Shown here piece by piece: positions 29,634 to 41,325 of a stretch of 48,718 bases of DNA. The stretch covers positions 1 to 48,718 of the forward strand of contig CACOQC010000006.1 of NCBI GenBank assembly GCA_902629215.1, in the 5' to 3' direction. The position numbers and the translations under genes were made by a program. The notes under the pieces were generated by a model. The model saw nothing but the letters and a program-made list of their open reading frames with translations, searched no databases and was not told the origin of the DNA. Source of the DNA: an uncultured Pelagibacteraceae bacterium (GTDB lineage: Bacteria; Pseudomonadota; Alphaproteobacteria; Pelagibacterales; Pelagibacteraceae). Position 1 is the first letter of the stretch; each line of letters opens with the position of its first letter.

Positions 29634-30217
29634 TTAATAAATCTACTTCCAGGAGTTGTTATTGGTATCAACTTTAAATTTTTTGGTATCTTATTTTTTT
29701 TATAAGTTGGTACGTTTATCTTAAGATGTGAAACAATTTCTTTTTTTATTTTTAAAGACTTTTTTGACGATCTATCTATGATTGCAGCAAAGCCTACTAA
29801 TGATGCTTTAGACTTTTTAATTAATTTCACACATTCCAAACATGATTTACCTGTAGTGATTACATCTTCAATGATTAAAACCTTTGAACCTTTTTTAATT
29901 TTAAATCCTCTTCTTAAAACAAACTTTCCATTAACCCTTTCACAAAAAATTGTTTCTTTTTTTAAAAGTCTACCTATTTCGTATCCAATTATAATTCCTC
30001 CCATTGCTGGGGCTAAAATTAAATCAAACTTTTTAAATTTTTTTTTGATTTTACTAGCTAATGATTTACATATTTTTTCTGCTTTAGAGGGAAAACTTAA
30101 AAGTTTTGCGCATTGAATATATTTAGGAGAATGTAAACCTGAGGATAAAACAAAATGACCTTCTAATAAAGCATCAGTCTTTCTTAAAATATTTAAGGAT
30201 TTTTTGAGTGAAAGCAT
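29630..30217 (-). CDS. pyrE: Orotate phosphoribosyltransferase
   Basis: GHFVLSSGLHSPKYIQC, APAMGGIIIGYEIGR, VLIIEDVITTGKS. Confidence 0.95.
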   Translation of the reverse strand: MLSLKKSLNILRKTDALLEGHFVLSSGLHSPKYIQCAKLLSFPSKAEKICKSLASKIKKKFKKFDLILAPAMGGIIIGYEIGRLLKKETIFCERVNGKFVLRRGFKIKKGSKVLIIEDVITTGKSCLECVKLIKKSKASLVGFAAIIDRSSKKSLKIKKEIVSHLKINVPTYKKNKIPKNLKLIPITTPGSRFIK

Positions 30218-31919
30218 TTCTTTTATCTTCGTGTCTAATTATTTTAAATTTTATACCTTTTTGTTTAAGCTCTGCAATAAAATTAGTAAAATTTTTAAGA
30301 TCTCTTATAATTAACTGAAACTTAAAATTTATATAATTAGGGTTTTTTCCAGCCATTACTAGATTAGAAATATTCAATTTATGATCACCAATTAATGAGC
30401 TCACATTTCCTAATTGACCTGGTTTATCAGGTAAAGAAATCCATAATGTGGTATTATATTTCTTTACTCTTTCCTCTTTTTTTTCACCTTTGTCGTGCCA
30501 ATATCTTCTTATTGCAGCTCTTGCTTTACCAGTTTTAGTTGTTGGTATCCAGTGTAATGAAGGTGATTGTTTTTTTGAAGTAATAATTTTTATTCTATCA
30601 CCGTTTCTTAAAATAGTTTGAAGCTCACTTTTATTACCATTAATTTCACAACCAATTGCAGTGTCACCTATCTTCGTATGAACAGCATAGGCAAAATCAA
30701 TTGCTGTTGCATCTTTTGGCAATTTAATTACAGAGCCTTTTGGAGTAAAACAAAATACATTTTCTTGAAACATCTGTAACTTAGTATATTCATATGAATG
30801 TTCTGGATTTTCATTTTTTTCGATAATTTCCACTAGATCCTTAAGCCAGTCATATTCTTTCCATGTTAAAGAATTAAATTTTTCTGATGATTTATATTGC
30901 CAATGAGAAGCTATACCTCTTTCTGCAAAGTCATGCATATCATTAGTTCTAATTTGAACTTCTATTGGTTTTTTATATGAGCCAATTACTGCAGTATGAA
31001 TAGATTTATAACCGTTAATTTTAGGTGAAGATATATAATCTTTAAATTTACCAGGTATACAATTATATTCTTTATGAAGAACACCTAAAGTTTTATAGCA
31101 ATCATCAATATTTTCTAAAATTATTCGAAAACCAATTATGTCAGTTATTTGTTCTAACGACACTCGTTTTTTTTGTACTTTTCTCCATATTGAAAAAGGA
31201 GTTTTTTCTCTTCCATGAATTTCAGATCTTATATTATTTTTATTTAATATATTTGTTATTTCACTAGAGAGTGTTTCAAAAATATCTTTTTTATCTAATT
31301 TTATTTCATCTAGTCTATTTTGTATTAATAATCTTGCTTCATTGTTTAAAACTTCAAAAGATAAATCTTCTAACTCATCTCTAATTCTATGCATCCCCAT
31401 CCTATCTGCAAGAGGAGCATAAATTTCCATTGTTTCTTGGGCAATTCTTTTTCTTTTTTCTTCCTTTGTGATTGCTTTAATCGTTCTCATATTATGTAAA
31501 CGATCAGCAATTTTTACTAGCAAAACTCTAATATCTTTTGAGGTAGCTAAGATTAATTTTCTAAAATTTTCAGCTTTAGAGTTAGCAGTTGCAGTATTTT
31601 CTAAAACAGATATTTTGGTAACACCATCGACTAAATCTGCAACTTCATTTCCAAATTCACCTTTAATAGTCTCGTAGGTAGCAAAAGTATCTTCTATAGT
31701 ATCATGTAATAAACCTGTTGTTATTGTTGCACTATCTAATTTCAAATCGGTTAGAATATTGGCTACTTCAATGGGATGAACAGAATAAGGATCTCCTGAA
31801 GCTCTTTTTTGATTACTATGAGCTTTAACTGCAAAATCATAGGCTTTGTTTAACTTTTCAGGATTTAAAAACTTATTGTAAACTTTTACTTTATTTATTA
31901 AATCTTCAGAATTTAGCAT
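30174..31919 (-). CDS. RelA/SpoT homologue (HD hydrolase + synthetase + TGS + ACT), shortened C-terminus
   Basis: LLHDTIEDT, IADRLHNMRTI, GYKSIHTAV, RGIASHWQYK, FAYAVHTKIGDTAIGCEING. Confidence 0.94.
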   Translation of the reverse strand: MLNSEDLINKVKVYNKFLNPEKLNKAYDFAVKAHSNQKRASGDPYSVHPIEVANILTDLKLDSATITTGLLHDTIEDTFATYETIKGEFGNEVADLVDGVTKISVLENTATANSKAENFRKLILATSKDIRVLLVKIADRLHNMRTIKAITKEEKRKRIAQETMEIYAPLADRMGMHRIRDELEDLSFEVLNNEARLLIQNRLDEIKLDKKDIFETLSSEITNILNKNNIRSEIHGREKTPFSIWRKVQKKRVSLEQITDIIGFRIILENIDDCYKTLGVLHKEYNCIPGKFKDYISSPKINGYKSIHTAVIGSYKKPIEVQIRTNDMHDFAERGIASHWQYKSSEKFNSLTWKEYDWLKDLVEIIEKNENPEHSYEYTKLQMFQENVFCFTPKGSVIKLPKDATAIDFAYAVHTKIGDTAIGCEINGNKSELQTILRNGDRIKIITSKKQSPSLHWIPTTKTGKARAAIRRYWHDKGEKKEERVKKYNTTLWISLPDKPGQLGNVSSLIGDHKLNISNLVMAGKNPNYINFKFQLIIRDLKNFTNFIAELKQKGIKFKIIRHEDKRNAFTQKILKYFKKD

Positions 31920-31939
31920 GGTCTTATTATATCACTAAT

Positions 31940-32437
31940 TTAGATTTGTTTAATAGATCTTAAATCTTTATTTGATAATGATAATATAAGTTTTTTGATA
32001 GGCTGTTTTAAAATTGGGTGTTTCCAATCTTTATTTAGCTCATACAATGGTAAAAGCACAAAGTTTCTTTCATGCATTCTTGGGTGTGGCAAAATAATCT
32101 TCCCTTTTAATTTCTGATTATAATAATCAATAATGTCTATATCACATTCACGAGGAGCATTTTTTGATTTTTTTTTTCTACCGAGGTCAATTTCAATTTT
32201 TTTACAAGTATCAATCAATGTTAAAGGTGATAAGTTTGAAGAAATTTCTAAAATTATATTGAAAAACTTTGGTTTGTTCGGGTTTGGCCATGACAAACTT
32301 TCGTATATATTTGATGATTTATGTATTCTAATATCATTTTGAATTAATTTAAATTTAGCAAGTTCAATATTTTTTCTTCTATTTCCTAAATTAGAACCTA
32401 TTCCTAGATAAATAGTGTTAACTAGATTTTCTGACAT
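31940..32437 (-). CDS. folK: 2-amino-4-hydroxy-6-hydroxymethyldihydropteridine pyrophosphokinase (start re-set to [16 protein letters not shown])
   Basis: [38 protein letters not shown]. Confidence 0.93.
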   Translation of the reverse strand: MSENLVNTIYLGIGSNLGNRRKNIELAKFKLIQNDIRIHKSSNIYESLSWPNPNKPKFFNIILEISSNLSPLTLIDTCKKIEIDLGRKKKSKNAPRECDIDIIDYYNQKLKGKIILPHPRMHERNFVLLPLYELNKDWKHPILKQPIKKLILSLSNKDLRSIKQI

Positions 32438-32888
32438 ATCTTGCTTTATCTCGATTCCAGTCTCTATTTTTTTTTGCAGCTCTTTTATCAAATTGTTTTT
32501 TTCCTTTTGCTACAGCAAGTTCAATTTTAGCCTTTCCTTTTTTAAAATACATTTTGGTAGGAACTATAGTAAAACCATCTCTTTGCATTTTTCCTATTAG
32601 TTTATTTATTTCACGTTTATTTAATAATAGTTTTCTCTCACCTATTGGATTATGATTTGAGTAACTTGCTTGTTTATATGAAGCTATATGAGAGTTAATT
32701 AAAACAATTTCACCATTTTTTTCAATAGCATATGAATCTGCAATATTTACTTTGCCATCTCTGATTGATTTAATTTCAGAACCTTTAAGAACAATACCTG
32801 CCTCGAATAGATCTTCAAAAAAATAATTAAAACTTGCTTTTCTATTTAAGGAAATTATCTTCAAACCTTGACTGGTTTTTTTTTTCAT
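32418..32888 (-). CDS. smpB: SsrA-binding protein SmpB
   Basis: [52 protein letters not shown]. Confidence 0.96.
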   Translation of the reverse strand: MKKKTSQGLKIISLNRKASFNYFFEDLFEAGIVLKGSEIKSIRDGKVNIADSYAIEKNGEIVLINSHIASYKQASYSNHNPIGERKLLLNKREINKLIGKMQRDGFTIVPTKMYFKKGKAKIELAVAKGKKQFDKRAAKKNRDWNRDKARYVRKSS

Positions 32889-33769
32889 TAAATCAATTTA
32901 GATGACCTAAGAGCTTTTTTAATAATATCTTTAGTTTTATCAGTAACTTTTACTAGAGGTAATCTTACCTCATCTTCACAAAGTTTTAATAATTTTGCAG
33001 CATATTTAACAGGGCTTGGATTACTTTCAACAAACATAGCATGATGTAATGGTTGTAAAACACTATCTAATCTTTCTGCTTCTTTTTTGGAATCATCATC
33101 CTTGTTTATTGAATATTTTTGAAATTCTGAACAAAGTTTAGGAGCAATATTTGCTGTAACACTTATTGACCCAACTCCTCCTCTTTTATTAAATTCTAAT
33201 GCATTATCATCATTGCCAGTTAATTGAAGAAAATCTTTTCCCATTTTTTCTAAAGTTTGATTAACTCTATTCAAATCACCTGTAGCATCTTTTACACCAA
33301 TTATATTTTTTAGTTCATAAAGTCTCGCCATCGTATCAACAGTCATATCAATTACTGATCTTCCTGGAATATTATAAATAATAATTGGAATTCCACATTT
33401 GTCATTAATGGATTTATAATGTTGATATAATCCTTCTTGAGTTGGTTTATTATAATATGGTGTCACTATAAGAGCTCCATTTGCACCTATTTTTTCAGCA
33501 TGAGTAGTTAAAGAAATAGCCTCCTCTGTTGAATTTGATCCAGTGCCCGCAAAGACTGGTAATTTTCCTTTACTTTCTCTTACACACAATTCAATTACTT
33601 TTTCATGTTCCTCGTGACTTAGAGTTGGAGATTCACCTGTTGTGCCGGCAGGTACCAAGCCATTAGTGCCATTTTCGATATGAAAATGGATTAACTTGAT
33701 ATAAGTTTCCTCATCAAGTTTATTGTTTTTAAATGGGGTGACTAAAGCAACATTTGAACCTTTAAACAT
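32888..33769 (-). CDS. dapA: 4-hydroxy-tetrahydrodipicolinate synthase
   Basis: [49 protein letters not shown]. Confidence 0.97.
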   Translation of the reverse strand: MFKGSNVALVTPFKNNKLDEETYIKLIHFHIENGTNGLVPAGTTGESPTLSHEEHEKVIELCVRESKGKLPVFAGTGSNSTEEAISLTTHAEKIGANGALIVTPYYNKPTQEGLYQHYKSINDKCGIPIIIYNIPGRSVIDMTVDTMARLYELKNIIGVKDATGDLNRVNQTLEKMGKDFLQLTGNDDNALEFNKRGGVGSISVTANIAPKLCSEFQKYSINKDDDSKKEAERLDSVLQPLHHAMFVESNPSPVKYAAKLLKLCEDEVRLPLVKVTDKTKDIIKKALRSSKLI

Positions 33770-33812
33770 AAATACTTATAACATAGTTTGTAGATTCATA
33801 TACTAAAAGATT

Positions 33813-36038
33813 ATGCTAAAAAAATTCATATTTTTTGTAAGTTTAATTATTTTCTCAAATATAAGTTATTTAATATTTGCTGACATAATCCCTCTAAAAA
33901 AACCTACTCAGAGTAAAGAAGAAAAGGAAAAAAAGTTATTAACCGATGTAGTAAAACCTCTGCCAAAACCAATAAATAAAAAGATTATTAAAAAAGAAAA
34001 AAAACAACCTGAGAAAAAAATAGTATCAAAAAAAGAAAATAATCAAGGAATTATTCTACCTAAGAAAAAACCCTTAATAGCTGGATCTAAGAAAAAAAAT
34101 ACTGCTAAAAAATCAAAATATTATAGTAAAAAAGATTTTTCGATAGCTAGAAAAGCTATTATGGAAATGAAACAAGCCAAATGGTCCACTGCATTAAAAA
34201 CTGCCAAAAAAGCTAGAGATAAATCTATATATAATTTCATTCAATGGAGACACCTTCTTACTAGAGGAAATAAAGCCTCATTTTATGAATATAAAACATT
34301 TATAGATTCAAATGAAAATTATCCAAGAATAGGGAGAGTCAAATATTTAGCAGAACATAAACTTTCAACAGACTCAATTTCACCAAAAAAAATAATTAGC
34401 TGGTTTGCTGGAAATGAGCCATTAAGCGGATTTGGTAAAATGATATTGGGTGAAAGTTTAATTTTAAACGGTAATACTCAAAAAGGAATTAAATATATTA
34501 AAGAAGGATGGATTACAGCAGAGTTAAGTAAATCTGAACTGAGATTTTACCGAAAAAAATTTAAAAAGTATCTTAATGCAGATGACTATATTAAAAGAGC
34601 TGACTATCTTGCTTGGAATAATAAATATTGGGATTTAAGAAGATTATTAAGATATTTACCTAAAGATTATGAATTATTATATACAGCAAGACAATTATTA
34701 ATGAGTAAATCATATGGTGTTGACAACGCAATTTCAAAAGTACCATCAAAATTCAAAAATGATGCTGGATTAAATTATGATAGATTAAAATGGAGAAGAA
34801 AAAGAGGAAGAGTTGATAGTTCAGTTGAAATATTACTAAGTATAAAAAATACAAAAGATTATTTAGTTAGACCTGATAAATGGTGGATTGAAAGAGAAAT
34901 TATCTCTAGATCTCTAATTTATAAAAAGAAATATGAATTAGCTTATAAAATAGCAAGCAAACATGCTTTAACAGATGCAGATGGGCCTGAATATGCAGCT
35001 GCAGAATGGATGAGTGGATGGATCGCTCTGAGTTTTTTAAATGATCCATTGTTAGCCAAAGATCATTTTGAAAATTTTTATAATAATGTTGGTTATCCAA
35101 TAAGTACTTCTAGGGGAGCCTATTGGTTAGCTAAAACTTATCAGAAATTAGGAAAACAGGAAATTGCTAAACAATGGTTTGAAAAAGCTGCAAATTTTCT
35201 AACAACATATTACGGTCAATTAGCCTTTATGGAATTAAATCCAAATAAAACTTTTGAACTTTCAAAAGATATGGAAATATCAAAAGACTATAGGGATTAT
35301 TTCTTCAAAAAAGAATTAGTAAAAACAATTTATTTACTTGATGAATTAAATGAAGATAAATATACAAAACATATTCTTAGACATCTAGCTAATGATAATA
35401 TTGAAAATGGAAGTGAAATATTGGCAGCTGAACTTGCAACTAATATTGATAGATTTGATTTTGCTATTCAAATTGCAAAAATTGCATCTTATGAAAAAAG
35501 ATTTCACAATACTTATAATTACCCGATAATAAGCACGCCTAAATATATAAATGGAAGAAAGATTCCTGATACCGCATTTATATTATCGATTATAAGACAA
35601 GAGAGTGAATTTGATTTGAGTGCAAATAGTCATGCAGGTGCAAAGGGTTTGATGCAATTAATGCCTTACACAGCTAAAGTGGTTGCTAAACAAGCTAAAC
35701 TACCATATTCAAAATCACGATTAACGAAAGATGCTGAGTATAACATTAACCTTGGATCACATTACATTGCAGGTTTAATACTAGAATACGATGGTGCTTA
35801 TCCTTTTGCAATTGCAGCTTATAATGCAGGACCTAAAAGAGTAAGATACTGGAAAAAGATAAATAAGAATCCTCAAAAAAATCAAATCAATTATGTTGAT
35901 TGGATTGAATTAATTAAATTTAAAGAAACAAGAAACTATGTTCAAAGAGTGCTCGAAAATTATAATGTTTATCGTTATATTTTAGAACAAAAACCAGTAA
36001 AAATGAAAAATTTCTTTAAAGACGCACCATTGTATTAA
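33813..36038 (+). CDS. Soluble lytic murein transglycosylase (Slt-like)
   Basis: SIIRQESEFDLSANSHAGAKGLMQLMPYTAK..NINLGSHYIAGLI..AIAAYNAGPKRV; Lys-rich N-terminus, signal peptide. Confidence 0.93.
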   Translation: MLKKFIFFVSLIIFSNISYLIFADIIPLKKPTQSKEEKEKKLLTDVVKPLPKPINKKIIKKEKKQPEKKIVSKKENNQGIILPKKKPLIAGSKKKNTAKKSKYYSKKDFSIARKAIMEMKQAKWSTALKTAKKARDKSIYNFIQWRHLLTRGNKASFYEYKTFIDSNENYPRIGRVKYLAEHKLSTDSISPKKIISWFAGNEPLSGFGKMILGESLILNGNTQKGIKYIKEGWITAELSKSELRFYRKKFKKYLNADDYIKRADYLAWNNKYWDLRRLLRYLPKDYELLYTARQLLMSKSYGVDNAISKVPSKFKNDAGLNYDRLKWRRKRGRVDSSVEILLSIKNTKDYLVRPDKWWIEREIISRSLIYKKKYELAYKIASKHALTDADGPEYAAAEWMSGWIALSFLNDPLLAKDHFENFYNNVGYPISTSRGAYWLAKTYQKLGKQEIAKQWFEKAANFLTTYYGQLAFMELNPNKTFELSKDMEISKDYRDYFFKKELVKTIYLLDELNEDKYTKHILRHLANDNIENGSEILAAELATNIDRFDFAIQIAKIASYEKRFHNTYNYPIISTPKYINGRKIPDTAFILSIIRQESEFDLSANSHAGAKGLMQLMPYTAKVVAKQAKLPYSKSRLTKDAEYNINLGSHYIAGLILEYDGAYPFAIAAYNAGPKRVRYWKKINKNPQKNQINYVDWIELIKFKETRNYVQRVLENYNVYRYILEQKPVKMKNFFKDAPLY

Positions 36039-36041
36039 AAC

Positions 36042-36133
36042 TGGCGGAAGAGGAGGGATTCGAACCCTCGGTACAAGTTTCCTCGCACGGTCATTTAGCA
36101 AACGACTGGTTTAAGCCTCTCACCCACTCTTCC
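36042..36133 (-). tRNA. tRNA-Ser (GCT anticodon), CCA encoded
   Basis: Reverse complement GGAAGAGTGGGTGAGAGGCTTAAACCAGTCGTTTGCTAAATGACC...GGGTTCGAATCCCTCCTCTTCCGCCA; 7-bp acceptor stem, long variable arm, T-loop GTTCGAATC. Confidence 0.96.
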
Positions 36134-36196
36134 AGGAAATTTGTCACTTCTGATTGTATTGAATAATCATTATTTATAAAGTAATTATTCACTATA

Positions 36197-37450
36197 ATGA
36201 GAAATAAGTACTCTATATTTTCACTGGTAAAAAATGCCTTTTCGTATCATGAAAATTGGGAAAAAGCATGGAAAGACCCTGAGCCCAAAAAAGAATATGA
36301 CGCTATAATCATAGGTGGTGGTGGTCATGGATTAGCTACAGCCTATTATCTTGCAAAAAAACACGATATGAAAAATATAGCTGTTGTGGAAAAAGGATGG
36401 ATTGGTGGAGGAAACACTGGAAGAAATACAACGATAATTAGATCAAATTATTTATGGGATGCAAGTGCGGGTCTTTATGATCATGCTTTGAAAATTTGGG
36501 AAGGTTTATCTCAAGAACTTAATTATAATGTAATGTTTAGTCAAAGAGGAGTAATGAACCTTGCTCATAATTTACAAGATGTAAGAGATCTAAAAAGAAG
36601 AACTCATGCAAATAGATTAAATGGTATAGATGCGGTTTATCTTAATACAGATCAAATTAAAAAGTTTTGCCCAATCATAAACACATCACCTAATATTCGA
36701 TATCCAGTCTTAGGTGGAACACTTCAACGAAGAGCTGGTACAGCTCGTCATGATGCGGTTGCATGGGGTTATGCTAGAGGTGCTGATGAAATGGGTGTTG
36801 ATATACTTCAAAATTGTGAAGTTAAAGGAATTAAAAGAAATGGTGATAGTGTAGAAGGAATAGAAACAACCAAAGGATTTATTAAAACTAAAAAAATTGG
36901 TGTTGTTGCGGCTGGTCATTCTAGTGTAATTGCAAATATGGCTGGTTTGAGATTGCCTTTAGAAAGTAAGCCTCTTCAAGCATTAGTATCTGAGCCAGTT
37001 AAACCAATAATTGATACAGTGGTAATGTCAAATGCTGTACACGCTTATGTTAGTCAATCTGACAAAGGAGAATTAGTCATTGGAGCTGGTACTGATGATT
37101 ATGTATCTTATTCTCAAAAAGGAAGTCATGATATTGTAGAAGGAACTTTGAATGCTATTTTAGAATTATATCCAATTTTTAGTAGAATGAGAATGTTGAG
37201 ACAATGGGGTGGAATAGTAGATATATGCCCAGATGCAAGTCCAATAATCAGCAAAACTTCTATTAAAGGTTTATACTTTAATTGCGGCTGGGGAACAGGC
37301 GGATTTAAAGCAACGCCTGGATCAGGTGATTTATTTGCACATACAATTGCAAATGATGAACCACATAAATTAAATGCTGCATTTAATATTAATAGATTTA
37401 TAAGTGGTGATCTTGTAGATGAACATGGCGCTGCTGCAGTAGCACACTAA
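36197..37450 (+). CDS. soxB: Sarcosine oxidase beta subunit
   Basis: [51 protein letters not shown]. Confidence 0.95.
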   Translation: MRNKYSIFSLVKNAFSYHENWEKAWKDPEPKKEYDAIIIGGGGHGLATAYYLAKKHDMKNIAVVEKGWIGGGNTGRNTTIIRSNYLWDASAGLYDHALKIWEGLSQELNYNVMFSQRGVMNLAHNLQDVRDLKRRTHANRLNGIDAVYLNTDQIKKFCPIINTSPNIRYPVLGGTLQRRAGTARHDAVAWGYARGADEMGVDILQNCEVKGIKRNGDSVEGIETTKGFIKTKKIGVVAAGHSSVIANMAGLRLPLESKPLQALVSEPVKPIIDTVVMSNAVHAYVSQSDKGELVIGAGTDDYVSYSQKGSHDIVEGTLNAILELYPIFSRMRMLRQWGGIVDICPDASPIISKTSIKGLYFNCGWGTGGFKATPGSGDLFAHTIANDEPHKLNAAFNINRFISGDLVDEHGAAAVAH

Positions 37451-37725
37451 TGTTTGTAATTAATTGTCCTTTTTGTGGTGAAAGAGAACAAAGTGAATTT
37501 AAAGCTGGTGGTGAAGCACACATAATTAGACCTAAACAACCAACTGAATTAAGTGATGATCAATGGGCAGAATATTTATTTATGAGGAAAAATATAAAAG
37601 GTATTCAATTTGAAAGATGGGTACACACTCATGGATGTAGAAAATGGTTTAATGTAGTTCGAGATACATCAAGTGATAAAATTAAAGCGGTCTATAAAAT
37701 GGGTGAAAAACCACCATCAGAATAA
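37450..37725 (+). CDS. soxD: Sarcosine oxidase delta subunit
   Basis: INCPFCGEREQSEFKAGGEAHI...WVHTHGCRKWFNVVRDT. Confidence 0.95.
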   Translation: MFVINCPFCGEREQSEFKAGGEAHIIRPKQPTELSDDQWAEYLFMRKNIKGIQFERWVHTHGCRKWFNVVRDTSSDKIKAVYKMGEKPPSE

Positions 37726-37728
37726 ATA

Positions 37729-40700
37729 ATGTCAAAAAATTTAAGAGTTAAAACAAGTAAGTTTATCGATGAAACATACAAAGTTTCATTTAAATTTAAT
37801 GGAACAACTTACTATGGATATAAAGGAGATACTTTAGCCTCTGCACTTTTGGCAAATGATATTCATTTAGTTGGAAGAAGTTTTAAGTACCACAGACCAC
37901 GTGGAATAATGACAGCAGGATCAGAAGAGCCTAATGCAATTGTTCAACTGCATAATAATACTTCAAGAACAGAGCCAAATGTAAGAGCTACTGAAATAGA
38001 AATCTATGAAGGTCTTGAAGCGTCAAGTCAAAATTGCTGGCCCAGTGTCAATTTTGATATAGGTGGAATAAATAATTTTTTAAGTCCAATTTTGCCTGCA
38101 GGTTTTTATTATAAAACTTTTATGTGGCCAGCTAATTTTTGGGAAAAATATGAATATTTTATAAGAAAGTCTGCAGGATTAGGTAAATCTCCCACTGAAA
38201 CTGACCCTGATATTTATGAACATAAATATATTCACTGTGATGTATTAATTATAGGAGCAGGAATTTCTGGAATTATGGCAGCAAGAACTGCTGCAAAAAA
38301 TGGATTTAAAACACTTTTAGTCGATGAAAAATCTTACTTAGGAGGTTCAACTATATATCAAAATTCAGAACAATTTAAAATTAATAATCAAATTTCAAAC
38401 TCATGGTTAGAGAAAGAAATAAATGAAATCAAAAAATTTGAAAACTTAGAAATTAAAACAAGAACAAGTGTAGCAGCTTTTCATGGATACAATTTTTTAT
38501 TAGCTAGAGAAAATTTAACAGATCATCTACCTTTAGATCAGAGAATAAATAAAACTAGACAAAGGCTTCTAAAAATAAGAGCAAAAAAAGTAATCACTGC
38601 GACAGGAGCTCTAGAAAGACCATTAATTTTTGATAATAATGACCGTCCAGGTATTTTACTATCTTCAGCTATAGAAAAGTACGCAAATCTATTTGGTGTA
38701 GCATGTGGTGAAAAAAATGTTTTATTTACTAATAATGATAGTGCTTATGAGACAGCAATTAGTTTATATCAAAAAGGAATAAATATAGAGGCTATTATTG
38801 ATAATAGAGAAGAAATTGATTCAAAATTAATAAAAGAAACAGAAAAAAATAATATTAAAATTTATAAAGGATTTACTGTAGTTAATACCTTTGGCTATAA
38901 AAGAATTAATAAAATTTCAATAATGCAGCTTTCAAAAGATGGTCAAAAAGTAGTGGGTTCTAAAATATCTATTGCATGTGACTGTCTTGGAATTTCAGGA
39001 GGATGGACTCCAGCTGTACATTTATTTACACAGTCAGGTGGTAAATTAAAATTCAGAGATGAAGATCAAGTTTTTATTCCCGATATTTATCCATCTGATC
39101 AAATTAGTATAGGTTCTTGTAATGGAGATTTTACTTTAGATGAAATAATATCAAGTATACCCAATAAACTAAAAGAGTTTTTGAATATAAAAAAAACTGA
39201 TTATGAAAATCTTGAAATTTATTCATCCTTTAATAAATCAAAAAGAAACATATGGTTACTGCCATCAGACAAAGTTATTGGAAAAACAAAACCATTTGTT
39301 GATTATCAAAATGATGCTACAGCAAAAGATATTAAATTAGCATTAAGAGAAGGTTTTAGATCCATAGAACATGTAAAAAGATATACAACTACAGGTATGG
39401 GAACTGATCAAGGTAAACTTGGTAATATGCATGCTTTAGGAATTATTTCTGAAACAGCAGGTTCTAAAATGGGAGAACTTGGCACAACAACTTTTAGACC
39501 ACCCTACACTCCTCTTACTTTTGGAACAATCGTTGGAAGAAATGTTGGTGAATTTTTTGATATATTTAGGAAAACTCCTGTTCATGATTGGCATGTAAAA
39601 AATAAAGCTGAATTTGAAAATGTAGGTCAATGGAAGAGAGCTTGGTATTATCCAAAAGATGGTGAGAATATGCACGAAGCAGTTCAAAGAGAAAGTAAAG
39701 CAGCTAGAGATAGTGCGGGAATATTAGATGCATCCACTTTAGGTAAAATTGATATTCAAGGAACTGATGCATCAGAATTTTTAAACAGAGTTTATACTAA
39801 CGCTTGGTCAAAACTCGCTATTGGAAAATGTCGATATGGTTTAATGCTTAACGAAGATGGTATGGTTTATGATGATGGTGTAACAACAAGATTAGATGAA
39901 AATCATTATATCATGACTACTACTACTGGTGGAGCTGCGACCGTTTTAGGAAAACTAGAAGATTATTTGCAAACAGAATGGCCTGAATTAGATGTTTATT
40001 TGACATCTGTAACTGACCATTATGCAACAATCAGCGTATGTGGACCAAGTAGTAAGAAAATTGTTTCTCAAGTAATTCCTGAACTTGATTTTTCAGATGA
40101 AAGCTTTCCCCATATGTCTTTTAAAAATGCAAAAATTGATAAAATTAAATGTAGAGTAATGAGAATAAGTTTTACTGGTGAACATAGTTACGAAATAAAT
40201 GTTCAAGCTAATTACGGTAAATCAGTATGGGAAAAATGTATGGAAGCCGGAAAAGAATTTAATATTACTCCATATGGAACTGAAACTATGCATCTATTGA
40301 GGGCTGAAAAAGGCTTTATTATTGTGGGTCAAGATACTGATGCAACTATGACGCCAATCGATTTACAAATGGATTGGATAGTTAGCAAAAAGAAATATGA
40401 TTTTATAGGCAAAAGATCTTTGTATAGATCTGATACAATAAAAGATGATAGAAAACAATTAGTTGGTTTACTTACAGAAAATCCAGACGAAGTTTTAGAA
40501 GAAGGAGCACAAATAGTAGCCGATATCAAAAAATCCCCAGTTGAAATGCTAGGACATGTAACTTCAAGTTATTATAGTCCAAATTTGAAAAAATCTATTG
40601 CTCTTGGAGTTGTAAGAGGCGGAAAAAATATGATGGGTCAAAAATTAATTATTCCAATGGAAAATAAGCAAATTAATGTAACTGTTGCAGATCCAGTTTT

Positions 40701-40734
40701 TTTAGACAAGGAGAATAAAAGATTAAATGCTTGA
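37729..40734 (+). CDS. soxA: Sarcosine oxidase alpha subunit (GcvT-like C-terminal domain)
   Basis: SFKYHRPRGIMTAGSEEPNA, LIIGAGISGIMAARTAAKNG, GTTTFRPPYTPLTFGT, GILDASTLGKIDIQG. Confidence 0.96.
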   Translation: MSKNLRVKTSKFIDETYKVSFKFNGTTYYGYKGDTLASALLANDIHLVGRSFKYHRPRGIMTAGSEEPNAIVQLHNNTSRTEPNVRATEIEIYEGLEASSQNCWPSVNFDIGGINNFLSPILPAGFYYKTFMWPANFWEKYEYFIRKSAGLGKSPTETDPDIYEHKYIHCDVLIIGAGISGIMAARTAAKNGFKTLLVDEKSYLGGSTIYQNSEQFKINNQISNSWLEKEINEIKKFENLEIKTRTSVAAFHGYNFLLARENLTDHLPLDQRINKTRQRLLKIRAKKVITATGALERPLIFDNNDRPGILLSSAIEKYANLFGVACGEKNVLFTNNDSAYETAISLYQKGINIEAIIDNREEIDSKLIKETEKNNIKIYKGFTVVNTFGYKRINKISIMQLSKDGQKVVGSKISIACDCLGISGGWTPAVHLFTQSGGKLKFRDEDQVFIPDIYPSDQISIGSCNGDFTLDEIISSIPNKLKEFLNIKKTDYENLEIYSSFNKSKRNIWLLPSDKVIGKTKPFVDYQNDATAKDIKLALREGFRSIEHVKRYTTTGMGTDQGKLGNMHALGIISETAGSKMGELGTTTFRPPYTPLTFGTIVGRNVGEFFDIFRKTPVHDWHVKNKAEFENVGQWKRAWYYPKDGENMHEAVQRESKAARDSAGILDASTLGKIDIQGTDASEFLNRVYTNAWSKLAIGKCRYGLMLNEDGMVYDDGVTTRLDENHYIMTTTTGGAATVLGKLEDYLQTEWPELDVYLTSVTDHYATISVCGPSSKKIVSQVIPELDFSDESFPHMSFKNAKIDKIKCRVMRISFTGEHSYEINVQANYGKSVWEKCMEAGKEFNITPYGTETMHLLRAEKGFIIVGQDTDATMTPIDLQMDWIVSKKKYDFIGKRSLYRSDTIKDDRKQLVGLLTENPDEVLEEGAQIVADIKKSPVEMLGHVTSSYYSPNLKKSIALGVVRGGKNMMGQKLIIPMENKQINVTVADPVFLDKENKRLNA

Positions 40735-41290
40735 TTACACAAATACAATAACTGATGAAAAATCTTTTTCAGGTTTACAAATGAAAGAAATCAAACCTGT
40801 TATGAAATTAATTATTAGAGGTAAAAAAAGAGAATTTTTATCTGCAATTGGTAAATCATTAAATTTATTATTACCAACAGAAGCTAATACATCATCAAGA
40901 AGTGAAAAATTAACTGCTCTTTGGCTAAGTCCAGATGAATGGATGATTTACTCTAATGAAACATTAAACTCTGAAAGTAATGACTATGAAACTGAAAATT
41001 TATTAAATAAGAATATTTCTAAAACAAATTTAGGAGCTGTGACAGATGTTACTGATCAATTTGTTCTTATAAATATTAAAGGTGACAAAATCTTTGACCT
41101 ATTCGAGACTGGATCTCCTTTTAATTTTAATGATTTTAAAAACAAAAAAGGCTCTGTTACTCAAACGATTCTCGCTAAAATTGATGTTATTATTCATAAT
41201 CAAAACCAAAATGAAGTAAATCTTTTTGTCAGACGCTCCTTTTCACAACATTTGTTCTCATGGATGAATGATAGTGCGTCAAGATTATAG
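40727..41290 (+). CDS. soxG: Sarcosine oxidase gamma subunit
   Basis: [12 protein letters not shown]; position after soxA in soxBDAG order. Confidence 0.85.
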   Translation: MLDYTNTITDEKSFSGLQMKEIKPVMKLIIRGKKREFLSAIGKSLNLLLPTEANTSSRSEKLTALWLSPDEWMIYSNETLNSESNDYETENLLNKNISKTNLGAVTDVTDQFVLINIKGDKIFDLFETGSPFNFNDFKNKKGSVTQTILAKIDVIIHNQNQNEVNLFVRRSFSQHLFSWMNDSASRL

Positions 41291-41325
41291 TTTCATTTAT
41301 TTTTTCAAATAAGTTATCAAATAGA

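Noticed and set aside
29778-30116. 112-aa plus-strand ORF
   Set aside because: Antisense shadow of pyrE
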